Positions 8,462 through 16,509 of a stretch of DNA of 64,000 bases are shown one piece after another. The notes under the pieces are model-generated. The model searched no databases and had not been told where the DNA came from. It saw nothing but the letters and a program-made list of their open reading frames with translations. Both the position numbers and the translations under genes were made by a program. Where the stretch lies: the NCBI RefSeq assembly GCF_007828955.1, contig NZ_VIVR01000001.1, positions 7,006,001 to 7,070,000 of the forward strand, read 5' to 3'. How positions within the stretch are numbered: the first letter of the stretch is position 1; each line of letters opens with the position of its first letter. Source of the stretch: Kitasatospora atroaurantiaca (GTDB lineage: Bacteria; Actinomycetota; Actinomycetes; Streptomycetales; Streptomycetaceae).

Positions 8462-11173
8462 TCAGAGGAAGCGCCAGAGGTGGTCGGCCGTGCCGTTGTC
8501 GTCCCACAGGACGACCTGGGCGCCCTGGGAGGTGGACGCCCCGGAGACGCCGAGGACCCGGCCGCTGACGGCGGACTGGATGCGGAAGGTGTCGCCGCCG
8601 CCGTGTCGCAGGCGCCAGCGGTGGTCCGCGGCCCCGTTGTCGGTCCACTGGACGATCCTGGAGCCGTTGGCGGTGCCGCCGCCCTCCACGGCGAGGACCT
8701 TGCCGCTGTTGGAGTTCTTGAGCCGCAGGTAGCCTCCGGAGTCGACCACCGCGGTCCACAGGTGGTCTGCGGTGCCGTTGTCGCCCCACTGGATCACCAG
8801 GGCGCCGTCGGCGGTCGACATGGTCTGCACGCCGAGCAGGAGCCCGCTGCCCACGTTCTGGATGCGCCGGGTGCCGGTCGGGACGAACCACCACCGGCTG
8901 GTGGCCGAGCTCGTGTCCGGGACCTGCACGGCGAAGGCGCCTTGCGCGGTGGAGGCGCCGGCGATGCCGAGCAGCTTGCCGCTGTTGGCGTTCCGCAGGC
9001 CGTGTGAGCCGTCGGCCGTCTCGACGACGGTCCACCGGTGGTCGGCGGTGCCGTTGTCCGACCACTGGAGCACGGAGGCGTTGTCGGCGGTGGACATGTT
9101 CTGCACGCCGAGGACCTTGCCGCTGTTGGCGTTGCGCAGACGCAGCGCGGTGCCGTCGACCACGAGCCCCCAGTCGTGGTCGGCGGTTCCGCTGTCGCCC
9201 CACTGGAGGGCGGGCCCACCGTCCGCGGTGGACATGTTCTGCACGCCGAGGACGAGCCCGCTGCCCGCGTTGAGCAGGCGGAATCCGGTGGTGCCCCTGG
9301 TGTTCCAGTAGACGGAGTAGTTGAAGCCCTGCGCGTCGTGGAACGGGCCGAGGTTGACGGACGATCCGTTGGCGGTCGCGGTGAAGGCGAGGCCCGTGGT
9401 GCCGGTCCGGGTGATCGACGCCGGGTCGAGGACCGGGAGCGCGGCGAGGGCGGTGCTGCCGTAGTTGCCGCACAGGACGACCGGGCCGTAGGTGACCGCG
9501 GCGACGTCCGGGTTGTCGTTGGCGGCCCGGAGCGCGACCCGCATGGGCAGCTTGACGGTCACCGTGTCGCCGGAGGCCCAGGAGCGGGTGAGGGTGGCGT
9601 AACTGCCCGGCGTGGTGGCGATGTTCTGCACCGTGCCGTTGACGCTCACGGTGGCACCGGACGTCCAGGCCGGAATGCGGATGCGCATCGACCATGTGTC
9701 GCCGGCGCTGCCGGTGACCTTGAGCGTGGTGGTGTCCTCCGCGGGGTACGAGGTGGTCTGGGTGACCGTGAGGCCGCGCTCGGCCCAGGTGAGGACCGTG
9801 GGCACGAACAGGTTCACGATCAGGGTGGTGCCGTCGCGGAAGTAGACGGAGTCCGCCAGCTTGGTGTTGGACTCCATGCCGGTGCCCTGGCAGCACCAGA
9901 AGGAGTCATAGTCGGTGCTCCAGGTGCCGCCGCCCCAGGCCGGGCCGACGCCGCGGCGGCCGCCGGCCTTCAGCGGGGTGAAGTAGGTGATGTGCCCGTG
10001 CGGGTCGGCCGGGTTCTGCGCGCCGACGACGTGGTTGAGCAGGGCGCGCTCGTAGAAGTCGAAGTATGCGGCCTGGTTGGGGTCCAACTGCCAGAGCTCA
10101 CGGGTGAGTTTGAGCATGTTGTACGAGTTGCAGAGCTCGCAGTTGTCGTTGGTCAGCTGGGAGGCGATCGCGTCGGGAGCGCGGAAGTGCTCGGCCTGGC
10201 TGTTCCCGCCGATGGCGTAGCTGTGCCTGCTGGTGCAGATCGTCCAGGCCTGGGAGGCGATGGTGTGGTAGCGCGCCGTCCCGCTGGCCCGGTACTCGCG
10301 GACGGCTCCGATCCACTTCGGCACCTGGGTGTTGGCGTGCAGGCCGTTCAGCTGGTCCTGGCCGGCGGCCAGCGGGTCGAACACGGCGGCGTGGTCGAAG
10401 CGTTCGGCGACCGTCAGCCAGCGCGCGTCCCCGGTCTGCAGGTTGAGGTCGGCCAGCACCTCGTTCATGCCGCCGAACTCGGTGCCCATGAGCGCCTGCA
10501 TCTGGCTCTGGGTGAGCCTGCCGGTGCGCTGGTCGACCCAGCCGGCCATGGCCAGCAGGACGTCCCGGGCCTGGGTGCTGCCCGTCAGGCGCCACACGTC
10601 GAGCAGGCCGGCCATGGTCTTGTGGACGCAGTAGTAGGGGACGTTGCCGTTCTTGAGCGAGCCGGACTCGAGCTGGGCGAAGTCGTTCTCGGGGAAGCCC
10701 GAGAGGTAGCCGGCGGAGAACCCCGCGGCGGCGTTGTTGGCCTGGCACTTGGCCAGCTCGGCCACCATGTAGGTGGCCTTGTCGCGGCAGACGGTGTCGC
10801 CCGTTCCCGCGTAGGCCTGGGCCCACGCGCTGAGGAAGTGCCCCTGCACGTGGGTGCGGAACGGGAACGATGGGGCGTCCCAACCTCCGGTCGCGGAAGC
10901 GGCGTTGGTGGACAGCCGGTGGTTCGCGCGGAAGTTGTACAGCAGGCGGTCGACGTCGACGAAGCGCAGGTACGCCAGGGTGCGGTCCTGGTTGTCGCGC
11001 AACCGGCCGGCGGTGAGCCGGACCTGGCCGAGGTCGAACGGCTGCGTCGAGGAGCCGACGGCTTCGGCGGCCTCGGCGGCGGCCGGTGCGAGGCCGAGGC
11101 CGACGGCCGGCGCGAGGGCCAGAACGCCGGTCGCCTTGAGCAGGCTTCGGCGGTTCAGGGGAGGGGACGACAT
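8462..11173 (-). CDS. Secreted GH127 beta-L-arabinofuranosidase with C-terminal ricin-type repeats
   Basis: Predicted to release terminal beta-L-arabinofuranose from plant glycans outside the cell. The protein has 903 residues from an ATG at 11173 (upstream GGAAGGA) with a Tat signal (NRRSLLKATG) and signal-peptide core. The GH127 catalytic part spans roughly residues 40-640 and shows the metal/thiol residues described for this family: an ELC triplet (NDNCELCNSYNM) and a double cysteine (FWCCQGTG). Residues about 650-903 are six beta-trefoil repeats of the form GKVLGVQNMSTADGxxVLQWxDNGTADHxW, i.e. two RicinB/CBM13-like modules. It is divergent from the GH54 arabinofuranosidase with LacI-type palindromes in the shared region, so the two are probably co-regulated by arabinose-derived signals. 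Confidence 0.9.
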   Translation of the reverse strand: MSSPPLNRRSLLKATGVLALAPAVGLGLAPAAAEAAEAVGSSTQPFDLGQVRLTAGRLRDNQDRTLAYLRFVDVDRLLYNFRANHRLSTNAASATGGWDAPSFPFRTHVQGHFLSAWAQAYAGTGDTVCRDKATYMVAELAKCQANNAAAGFSAGYLSGFPENDFAQLESGSLKNGNVPYYCVHKTMAGLLDVWRLTGSTQARDVLLAMAGWVDQRTGRLTQSQMQALMGTEFGGMNEVLADLNLQTGDARWLTVAERFDHAAVFDPLAAGQDQLNGLHANTQVPKWIGAVREYRASGTARYHTIASQAWTICTSRHSYAIGGNSQAEHFRAPDAIASQLTNDNCELCNSYNMLKLTRELWQLDPNQAAYFDFYERALLNHVVGAQNPADPHGHITYFTPLKAGGRRGVGPAWGGGTWSTDYDSFWCCQGTGMESNTKLADSVYFRDGTTLIVNLFVPTVLTWAERGLTVTQTTSYPAEDTTTLKVTGSAGDTWSMRIRIPAWTSGATVSVNGTVQNIATTPGSYATLTRSWASGDTVTVKLPMRVALRAANDNPDVAAVTYGPVVLCGNYGSTALAALPVLDPASITRTGTTGLAFTATANGSSVNLGPFHDAQGFNYSVYWNTRGTTGFRLLNAGSGLVLGVQNMSTADGGPALQWGDSGTADHDWGLVVDGTALRLRNANSGKVLGVQNMSTADNASVLQWSDNGTADHRWTVVETADGSHGLRNANSGKLLGIAGASTAQGAFAVQVPDTSSATSRWWFVPTGTRRIQNVGSGLLLGVQTMSTADGALVIQWGDNGTADHLWTAVVDSGGYLRLKNSNSGKVLAVEGGGTANGSRIVQWTDNGAADHRWRLRHGGGDTFRIQSAVSGRVLGVSGASTSQGAQVVLWDDNGTADHLWRFL

Positions 11174-11219
11174 CGCGGGATCTGGTCCTTCCGGGTGGGG
11201 GAGGAGACCGGCGCCGATC

Positions 11220-11233
11220 TGTTAGCGCTAACA
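11220..11233. promoter_or_regulatory. Perfect palindromic operator TGTTAGCGCTAACA
   Basis: A perfect 14-bp palindrome with central CG lies 47 bp upstream of the GH127 start, a position suited to repression. The related site at 11518-11531 serves the divergent GH54 gene. The architecture is LacI-family-like; no LacI gene lies next to it, so the regulator is probably encoded elsewhere. Confidence 0.75.
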
Positions 11234-11517
11234 AAAGTGCTGGGACAGTGGCGGGCCGGCAGGGTGGGTGGCGAGTGCTGGAGGTGGCGTCGAAGGACCG
11301 CCGGGGCGCGGAGAGCGCGAAATCCGACGTTTCGAACAGGTGTCACGTTTATAGCCCCGGCGTCTGGATCCCGTCCAGAGGTGCGACAAGGCAGCGTAGT
11401 TGGCCCTGTCAGATGTCTTGACGGTCTGTCGGCGGATGGTGATAGTGGGGAGTCGCTTGACGTGGGCCGCTCACCTCCCTCAGGGGCTCGACCTGCCCGC
11501 GCTCGCAACCCGCAAAT

Positions 11518-11531
11518 TGTGAGCGCTAACA
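11518..11531. promoter_or_regulatory. Operator TGTGAGCGCTAACA upstream of the GH54 gene
   Basis: Differs from the perfect palindrome at 11220 at one base and ends 35 bp before the GH54 start. The 390-bp divergent region between the two arabinosidase genes contains only these two recognisable sites; no further gene is seen there. Confidence 0.7.
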
Positions 11532-11566
11532 AAACAGCTCTTCTCCCCACCCGTGCAGGAGCTTCC

Positions 11567-13120
11567 ATGACCTACCGTCGGTTAATCCGCCGTGCCCGGA
11601 AGACCGTTCTCGGGGCCGCTCTGACGGCCTCCCTCACCGCCGGTATCCTGACCGGTACGGCCGCCACCTCGCAGGCGGCCACCCAGGGTCCGTGCGACAT
11701 CTACTCCGCCGGCGGTACGCCCTGTGTCGCGGCGCACAGCACCACGCGGGCGCTGTACGGCTCGTACGGCGGTGCGCTCTACCAGGTCAAGCGCAGTACG
11801 GACGGCGCCACGAGGGAGATCGGCGTGCTGAGCGCGGGCGGGTACGCCAACGCCGCCGCGCAGGACGACTTCTGTACCGGCACCAGCTGCGTGATCACGG
11901 TCATCTACGACCAGTCGGGCAAGGGCAACCACCTCACCCAGGCGCCCGGCGGCGGTGCGGCCGGCGGGCCGGACAACCTGGCCAACGCGGTCGAGGCCCC
12001 GGTCACCGTCGGCGGCCACAAGGCGTACGGCGTCTACGTCGCTCCCGGCACCGGCTACCGCAACAACCACACCAACGGCATCGCCGTCGGCGACCAGCCC
12101 GAGGGCATGTACGCGGTCCTGGACGGCACGCACTACAACGGCGGCTGCTGCTTCGACTACGGCAACGCCGAGACCAGCAGCAACGACACCGGCAACGGCC
12201 ACATGGAGGCCATCTACTTCGGCAACAACAAGGTCTGGGGCTACGGCACCGGCAACGGCCCGTGGGTGATGGCCGACCTGGAGAACGGCCTGTTCTCCGG
12301 CGTGAACACCCGCTTCAACGCCAACGACCCGAGTGTCAGCGACCGCTTCCTGACCGCGATCGTCAAGGGCGCGCCGAACCAGTGGGCGATCCGGGCGGGC
12401 AACGCCCAGGCGGCCGGGCTGTCCACGTACTACAGCGGGGTGCGACCCAACGCGTCGGGCTACAACCCGATGCACAAGGAGGGCGCGATCATCCTCGGCA
12501 TCGGCGGTGACAACAGCAAGGGCGCGGCGGGCACCTTCTACGAGGGCGTGATGACCTCCGGCTACCCCTCGGACGCCACCGAGAACGCCGTCCAGGCCAA
12601 CATCGCCGCCGCCGGCTACAGCAGCGCCGCCACCGGCACCGGCACGCTGACGCCGGGTTCGCGCGTGTCGCTGCGGGCCACCACCGCGTGCTGCACCGGC
12701 GACTACCTCACCCACGACGACGCGGACGACAAGGTCGCCATCTCGGCCGTCAATTCCTCGAGTTCGTCCACCCTCAAGGCCGACGCGACCTGGATCGTCC
12801 GCGCCGGGCTGGCGAACAGCTCCTGCCTCACCTTCGAGTCGTTCGACAAGCCCGGCCAGTTCCTCCGGCACTACAACTATGCGCTCCACCTCAGCGCGGA
12901 CGACGGGGGGAGCCTGTTCGCCCAGGACGCCACCTTCTGCCCCACCGCGGGCAACAGCGGGACGGGCACCTCCCTCCGGTCGGTGAACTACCCGACGAAG
13001 TACCTGCGCCACTACAACTTCGCGGTCTACGTCGCCAGTAACGGGGGAAGCAACGCCTGGGACAGCAGCAGCAGTTGGGCTGCCGACACCAGTTGGGTGG
13101 TCGCCCAGCCCTGGAGCTGA
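11567..13120 (+). CDS. Secreted GH54 alpha-L-arabinofuranosidase with AbfB (CBM42) domain
   Basis: Releases alpha-L-arabinofuranose side chains from arabinan or arabinoxylan. The protein has 517 residues from an ATG preceded by AGGAG, with a Sec signal peptide ending near SQAATQGPCDIYSAGG. The catalytic domain has the GH54 hallmarks GPCDIYSAGGTPCVAAHST, the nucleophile region GNGHMEAIYFG and the acid/base region LGIGGDNSKGAAGTFYEG, plus the double Cys in GGCCFDYGN. From about residue 370 an AbfB domain follows, with repeats FESFDKPGQFLRHYNYAL and RSVNYPTKYLRHYNFAV, which bind arabinofuranose side chains. It is followed by a very strong terminator. It is divergent from the GH127 gene under matching operators. 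Confidence 0.95.
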   Translation: MTYRRLIRRARKTVLGAALTASLTAGILTGTAATSQAATQGPCDIYSAGGTPCVAAHSTTRALYGSYGGALYQVKRSTDGATREIGVLSAGGYANAAAQDDFCTGTSCVITVIYDQSGKGNHLTQAPGGGAAGGPDNLANAVEAPVTVGGHKAYGVYVAPGTGYRNNHTNGIAVGDQPEGMYAVLDGTHYNGGCCFDYGNAETSSNDTGNGHMEAIYFGNNKVWGYGTGNGPWVMADLENGLFSGVNTRFNANDPSVSDRFLTAIVKGAPNQWAIRAGNAQAAGLSTYYSGVRPNASGYNPMHKEGAIILGIGGDNSKGAAGTFYEGVMTSGYPSDATENAVQANIAAAGYSSAATGTGTLTPGSRVSLRATTACCTGDYLTHDDADDKVAISAVNSSSSSTLKADATWIVRAGLANSSCLTFESFDKPGQFLRHYNYALHLSADDGGSLFAQDATFCPTAGNSGTGTSLRSVNYPTKYLRHYNFAVYVASNGGSNAWDSSSSWAADTSWVVAQPWS

Positions 13121-13133
13121 CACGAGCCGCTCG

Positions 13134-13173
13134 GCGGGTGGGGGCGGACCCGGCCGGGTCCGCCCCCACCCGC
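13134..13173 (+). terminator. Intrinsic terminator hairpin after the GH54 gene
   Basis: A perfect 18-bp GC-rich stem (13134-13151 with 13156-13173) and a GGCC loop begins 14 bp after the GH54 stop. No U-tract follows, as is usual in streptomycetes. Confidence 0.85.
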
Positions 13174-13262
13174 CGCGTCCGCTGACCGTGCCCCGCCCTG
13201 ACGGCAGGTGCCGAACCCCGGGCCGCGCTGGTGATGGCGCGCCGCTCTCTTCTGACCGATGA

Positions 13263-13364
13263 GCCGAAATCGGCTCCCACCAGGAGCTGCTGGAGCTGCA
13301 GGGGCGCTACGCCGAGCTCTACGGCATCCAGGCGACGGCCTACACCGGTTGGCCCGGCGGGTGA
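13263..13364 (+). pseudogene. C-terminal fragment of an MsbA-type ABC exporter
   Basis: An in-frame stretch after a TGA at 13260 reads GSHQELLELQGRYAELYGIQ followed by ATAYTGWPGG and a stop at 13362-13364. This is the typical final segment of fused ABC exporters, just after the H-loop (GxHxELLxxxGRYAELYxxQ). No Walker motifs or membrane domain remain upstream, so only about 33 codons survive. It lies in the 348-bp gap between the GH54 terminator and a GntR gene. The rest of that gap shows nothing else recognisable. Confidence 0.75.
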
Positions 13365-13468
13365 GCCATGGGATGGATCGCCGGGGGCCACCGGTCCAGG
13401 TGCCGGGATCCGGCACGGAAGGTGCCTGGCGCCTTCCTGGACATGGGATCTCCTGTTAGGTTGTCGCC

Positions 13469-14188
13469 GTGTCACTGACCGACAAGGCCATCGCCCGCAT
13501 CCGCCAGCTGATCCAGGACGGCGAGCTGCGCCCCGGGACCAAGCTGCCGCCGGAGCAGCAGCTCGCGGCCGAACTCGGACTCTCGCGGAACCTGATGCGG
13601 GAGGCGGTCAAGGCGCTCGTGGTCGCCCGGGTCCTGGAGATCCGGCGGGGCGACGGCACCTATGTCACCAGCCTGGCGCCCGGCCTGCTGCTGGAGGGTC
13701 TCGGCAGCGCGGTCGAGCTGCTCCAGGGCGACACCGTCCTCGAACTCACCGAGGTGCGCAAGCTCTTCGAGCCGGTCGCGACCGCGCTGGCCGCGGCCCG
13801 GATCACCGACGCGGACCTCGCCGAGGTGGAACGGCACCTGGAGGCGATGCGCACGGCACAGGACGATGTCGAGCTGCTGAACCGGCACGACGCGGCCTTC
13901 CACCGGGCGGTGGCCCGTGCCACCGGTAATGAGACCCTGGCCACCCTGCTGGAACACATCTCCGGACGCACCCTTCGGGCCAGGGTCTGGCGCGGCCTGG
14001 TCGACGCCGACGCGGCCGCGCGGACCATCGCCGAGCACGAGGTGATCCACCAGGCGCTGGCCGCCCGCGACCCGAACCTCGCTCAGGCCGCCGCCCTGAT
14101 GCACGTCAACACCACCGAGCGCTGGCTGCGCGAGCACCTCGCAGGGGACGAGCAGATCCCCGCCGGCCCGCCGCAGCCCTCGCCCTGA
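13469..14188 (+). CDS. FadR-subfamily GntR regulator, probable L-fucose regulator 1
   Basis: A 239-residue regulator with an N-terminal winged helix (IRQLIQDGELRPGTKLPPEQ, LGLSRNLMREAVKAL, RRGDGTYVTSL) and an all-helical FCD effector domain with metal-site-type residues (EVRKLFEP, HDAAFHRAV, EHEVIHQAL). It starts at GTG 13469 without a clear ribosome site, so it may be leaderless. It lies 126 bp before the fuconolactonase-type gene and is a clear paralogue of the regulator at 18379-19074. It probably binds the ATTCATCSGATG-type sites in the island and responds to a fucose-pathway intermediate; ligand and sites are inferred. Confidence 0.88.
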   Translation: MSLTDKAIARIRQLIQDGELRPGTKLPPEQQLAAELGLSRNLMREAVKALVVARVLEIRRGDGTYVTSLAPGLLLEGLGSAVELLQGDTVLELTEVRKLFEPVATALAAARITDADLAEVERHLEAMRTAQDDVELLNRHDAAFHRAVARATGNETLATLLEHISGRTLRARVWRGLVDADAAARTIAEHEVIHQALAARDPNLAQAAALMHVNTTERWLREHLAGDEQIPAGPPQPSP

Positions 14189-14314
14189 CCTGCCCGGCCT
14201 GCCTCCGGCGCCGCGAGCCGAGCCGTCGGCCGTGCCCGGCGCCGAGGCCGGGGCCGGGGCCGGGGCCGAACGAGGCTGTCCCACCGTCCGCCGCCGATCG
14301 AGGAGCGACCGCGC

Positions 14315-15157
14315 GTGAGAATCGACGCACACCAGCACGTATGGGAGCTGGCCCGGCGCCCACAGACCTGGCTCGACGCACCGGAGTTGACCGCCATCCG
14401 GCGCGACTTCGGCCCGGCCGACCTGGCACCTCGGGCCCGTGCCGCGCGCATCGAGCGGACCGTGCTGGTCCAGGTGCTGCCGGACGTGGCCGAGACCCGG
14501 GAGTTCCTCGCCCTGGCCGCCGTCGATCCGTTGATCGCCGGAGTGGTCGGCTGGGCGGACCTCACCTCGCCGGGGATGGCCGACACCCTCGCCGAGCTGC
14601 GCGAGGGCCCGGGCGGTGACCTGCTCGTCGGGGTGCGGCACCTGGTGCAGGGCGAAGCGGACCCGGACTGGCTCGCCCGCCCCGACGTGCGGCGCGGCCT
14701 GCGCACGGTCGGCGAGGCCGCCCTGTGCTACGACCTGCTCACCCTGCCCCACCAGCTCCCCTCCGCCATCGAGGCGGTACGAGCCCTGCCGGAACAGCCG
14801 TTCGTCCTCGACCACCTCTCCAAGCCGCCGATCGCCCGCGGCGAGCTGGAACCCTGGGCCGGCCGACTGCGCGAGCTGGCCCGCGAACCCAACGTGTTCT
14901 GCAAGCTCTCCGGCCTGGTCACGGAGGCCGACCCGGACGCCTGGACGGTCGCCGACCTGCGTCCGTACGCCGAGACCGCCCTCGACGCCTTCGGGCCCGA
15001 TCGCATCATGTTCGGCTCCGACTGGCCGGTCTGCCTGCTGGCCGCCACCTACGAGCAAGTGGTGAATGCTGCGGAGGAGTTGACCGCCCACCTCGCGCCG
15101 CACGAACGCGAGCAGGTCTTCGGCGGAACGGCCGCCAGGTGCTACGGCATCGCGTAG
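14315..15157 (+). CDS. Amidohydrolase-2 family lactonase, probable L-fucono-1,5-lactonase
   Basis: Predicted to open the aldonolactone produced by L-fucose dehydrogenase to give L-fuconate in the cytoplasm. The protein has 280 residues from a GTG with GAGGAG upstream. It shows the metal-dependent TIM-barrel hallmarks DAHQHVW near the N-terminus, VLDHLSKPP, CKLSGLVTEAD and FGSDWPVC near the C-terminus. Family members in COG3618 include L-rhamnono- and L-fucono-lactonases. It sits between the GntR gene and the binding-protein gene of the fucose island. A paralogue at 57434 serves the other sugar operon. Confidence 0.87.
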   Translation: MRIDAHQHVWELARRPQTWLDAPELTAIRRDFGPADLAPRARAARIERTVLVQVLPDVAETREFLALAAVDPLIAGVVGWADLTSPGMADTLAELREGPGGDLLVGVRHLVQGEADPDWLARPDVRRGLRTVGEAALCYDLLTLPHQLPSAIEAVRALPEQPFVLDHLSKPPIARGELEPWAGRLRELAREPNVFCKLSGLVTEADPDAWTVADLRPYAETALDAFGPDRIMFGSDWPVCLLAATYEQVVNAAEELTAHLAPHEREQVFGGTAARCYGIA

Positions 15158-15244
15158 CTCGACCTGTGCCGGCCACGACCTGCTGACGCTCTCCGGGTTC
15201 GGCCGTCCGGGAGTTGACTGCCACGCGCCGGCCTACGGTCTCTC

Positions 15245-15259
15245 ATCCATCGGATGAAT
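15245..15259. promoter_or_regulatory. Putative FadR/GntR operator ATCCATCGGATGAAT
   Basis: An imperfect dyad centred on CGG, sharing the TCATCSGATGA core with sites at 15320, 26281, 26513 and 62846. It lies about 90 bp upstream of the predicted promoter of the first binding-protein gene. The 272-bp gap between the lactonase and this gene contains two such sites and one promoter. Confidence 0.6.
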
Positions 15260-15319
15260 GTGGCGAACGTTTCCTGGCAATAGCGCCAATCCGGCGCGAA
15301 TCTCCGGACGTTCTCAGTA

Positions 15320-15334
15320 ATTCATCGGATCTAA
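15320..15334. promoter_or_regulatory. Putative FadR/GntR operator ATTCATCGGATCTAA
   Basis: Half-degenerate copy of the island motif, placed just 5 bp upstream of the predicted -35 box at 15339, where a bound regulator would block polymerase. Confidence 0.55.
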
Positions 15335-15338
15335 CCTC

Positions 15339-15367
15339 TTGTCGGCGAGGTTTCAGGCTCGTAAGGT
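15339..15367 (+). promoter_or_regulatory. Sigma-70-type promoter TTGTCG-N17-TAAGGT for binding-protein gene 1
   Basis: The -35 box lies at 15339-15344 and the -10 box at 15362-15367 with an exact 17-bp spacer. The same promoter with nearly the same spacer occurs at 26471-26499 before the paralogous gene, and this conservation supports both. Confidence 0.65.
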
Positions 15368-15429
15368 CCTCGTTACCGCATGCCACGTCGATGGCGTCGG
15401 CGGTGTACTGAGCCAAGGAGATCAGCACG

Positions 15430-16470
15430 ATGAGACTTCGCTCCTCCGGCATCGCGGCGACGGCCGGAGCCGCTGTCCTGCTCGCCGGAATCACCGGCTG
15501 CACCAGCAGCGCGACGGGACAGCAAGAGCCTTCCGGTCAACGGAAGATCGGCATCGACCTGCCCCGCGACGACTCGGACTTCTGGAAGGCGTACGAGCGC
15601 TACCTGCGGGCCGATATCACCGAGCAGTCGGTCCGCACCCTGCCGATCACCAACTCACAGGGTGGCGCCGAGCAGCTACGGGCCAACCTCGAGGGCTTCC
15701 AGCGGGCCCATGCAAAAGCGGTGGTGATGGCGCCGCAGGCGACGCAGAACATCGAGGGCCTCGACGCTCTCCTTCTCCGGGGTGTCAGCGTGATCAGCGT
15801 CGACACGGAACCGGAGCACGGGTCCGTCTACATGGTGGTCCGGGCGAACAACGTGGAGTACGGCGTCAAGGCCTGCCGGTTCCTGGGCAAGCAGCTCAAG
15901 GGCAAGGGCAAGGTCGCGGAGCTCCAGGGGGCGCTGAGCTCCATCAACGCCTACGACCGGAGCCGGGGATTCGCCACCTGCATGAAGAACGAGTTTCCCG
16001 GCATCCAGGTGATCGAGCTGGCCACCGACTGGGAGGGCGACATCGCCTCCGCCAAGCTCCGGACCACGCTGGCCGCCAACCCGGATCTGGGCGGCATCTA
16101 CCTGCAGGCGGGCGGTGTCTTCCTGCAGCCGACCCTGGCCCTGCTCCAGCAGAAAGGTCTGCTCAGGCCGGCCGGCCAGCCGGGCCACATCGCGATCGTC
16201 TCCAACGACGGCATCCCGCAGGAACTGGACGCGATCCGCCGGGGCGACATCGACGCGACGGTCTCCCAGCCCGCTGACCTGTACGCGAAGTACGCGCTCT
16301 TCTACGCGCAGGCCGGCGCGGAGGGCAAGACCTTCCGGCCCGGGCCCACCGACCACCAGTCCTCCATCATCTCGTTGCCCAACGGCCTGGAGGACCAGCT
16401 ACCCGCCCCGCTGGTCACCAAGGACAACGTCGACGACAAGGCCCTGTGGGGCAACACCGTCGGCCGGTAG
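15430..16470 (+). CDS. CUT2-type sugar-binding lipoprotein, paralogue 1 (probable L-fucose)
   Basis: A 346-residue extracellular solute-binding lipoprotein starting at an ATG 7 bp after AAGGAGA. The signal peptide ends in a lipobox-like ITGC. The mature protein shows the periplasmic-binding-protein fold: KIGIDLPRDDSDFW, AVVMAPQ, ISVDTEPEHGSVYMVVRANN and ELQGALSSINAYDRSRGF. It closely resembles the protein at 26596-27645 (about three quarters identical by eye), including the C-terminus QLPAPLVTKDNVDDKALWGN. No ATPase or permease follows; instead a GH29 fucosidase gene comes 39 bp later. It presumably feeds the transporter at 27733-30304. Confidence 0.88.
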   Translation: MRLRSSGIAATAGAAVLLAGITGCTSSATGQQEPSGQRKIGIDLPRDDSDFWKAYERYLRADITEQSVRTLPITNSQGGAEQLRANLEGFQRAHAKAVVMAPQATQNIEGLDALLLRGVSVISVDTEPEHGSVYMVVRANNVEYGVKACRFLGKQLKGKGKVAELQGALSSINAYDRSRGFATCMKNEFPGIQVIELATDWEGDIASAKLRTTLAANPDLGGIYLQAGGVFLQPTLALLQQKGLLRPAGQPGHIAIVSNDGIPQELDAIRRGDIDATVSQPADLYAKYALFYAQAGAEGKTFRPGPTDHQSSIISLPNGLEDQLPAPLVTKDNVDDKALWGNTVGR

Positions 16471-16509
16471 CCCACCGCACCCCCACACGCACGATCTCGA
16501 GGAGCCCAC

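Noticed and set aside
8480..9260. Tandem repeat-like DNA that might be a CRISPR or satellite
   Set aside because: The repeats are about 120-140 bp, diverged, in frame, and encode ricin-type trefoil units at the end of the GH127 gene.
14240..14275. GGGGCC-type short repeat before the lactonase gene
   Set aside because: A few imperfect repeats of a hexamer in a 70-plus percent GC genome; no evidence of function.
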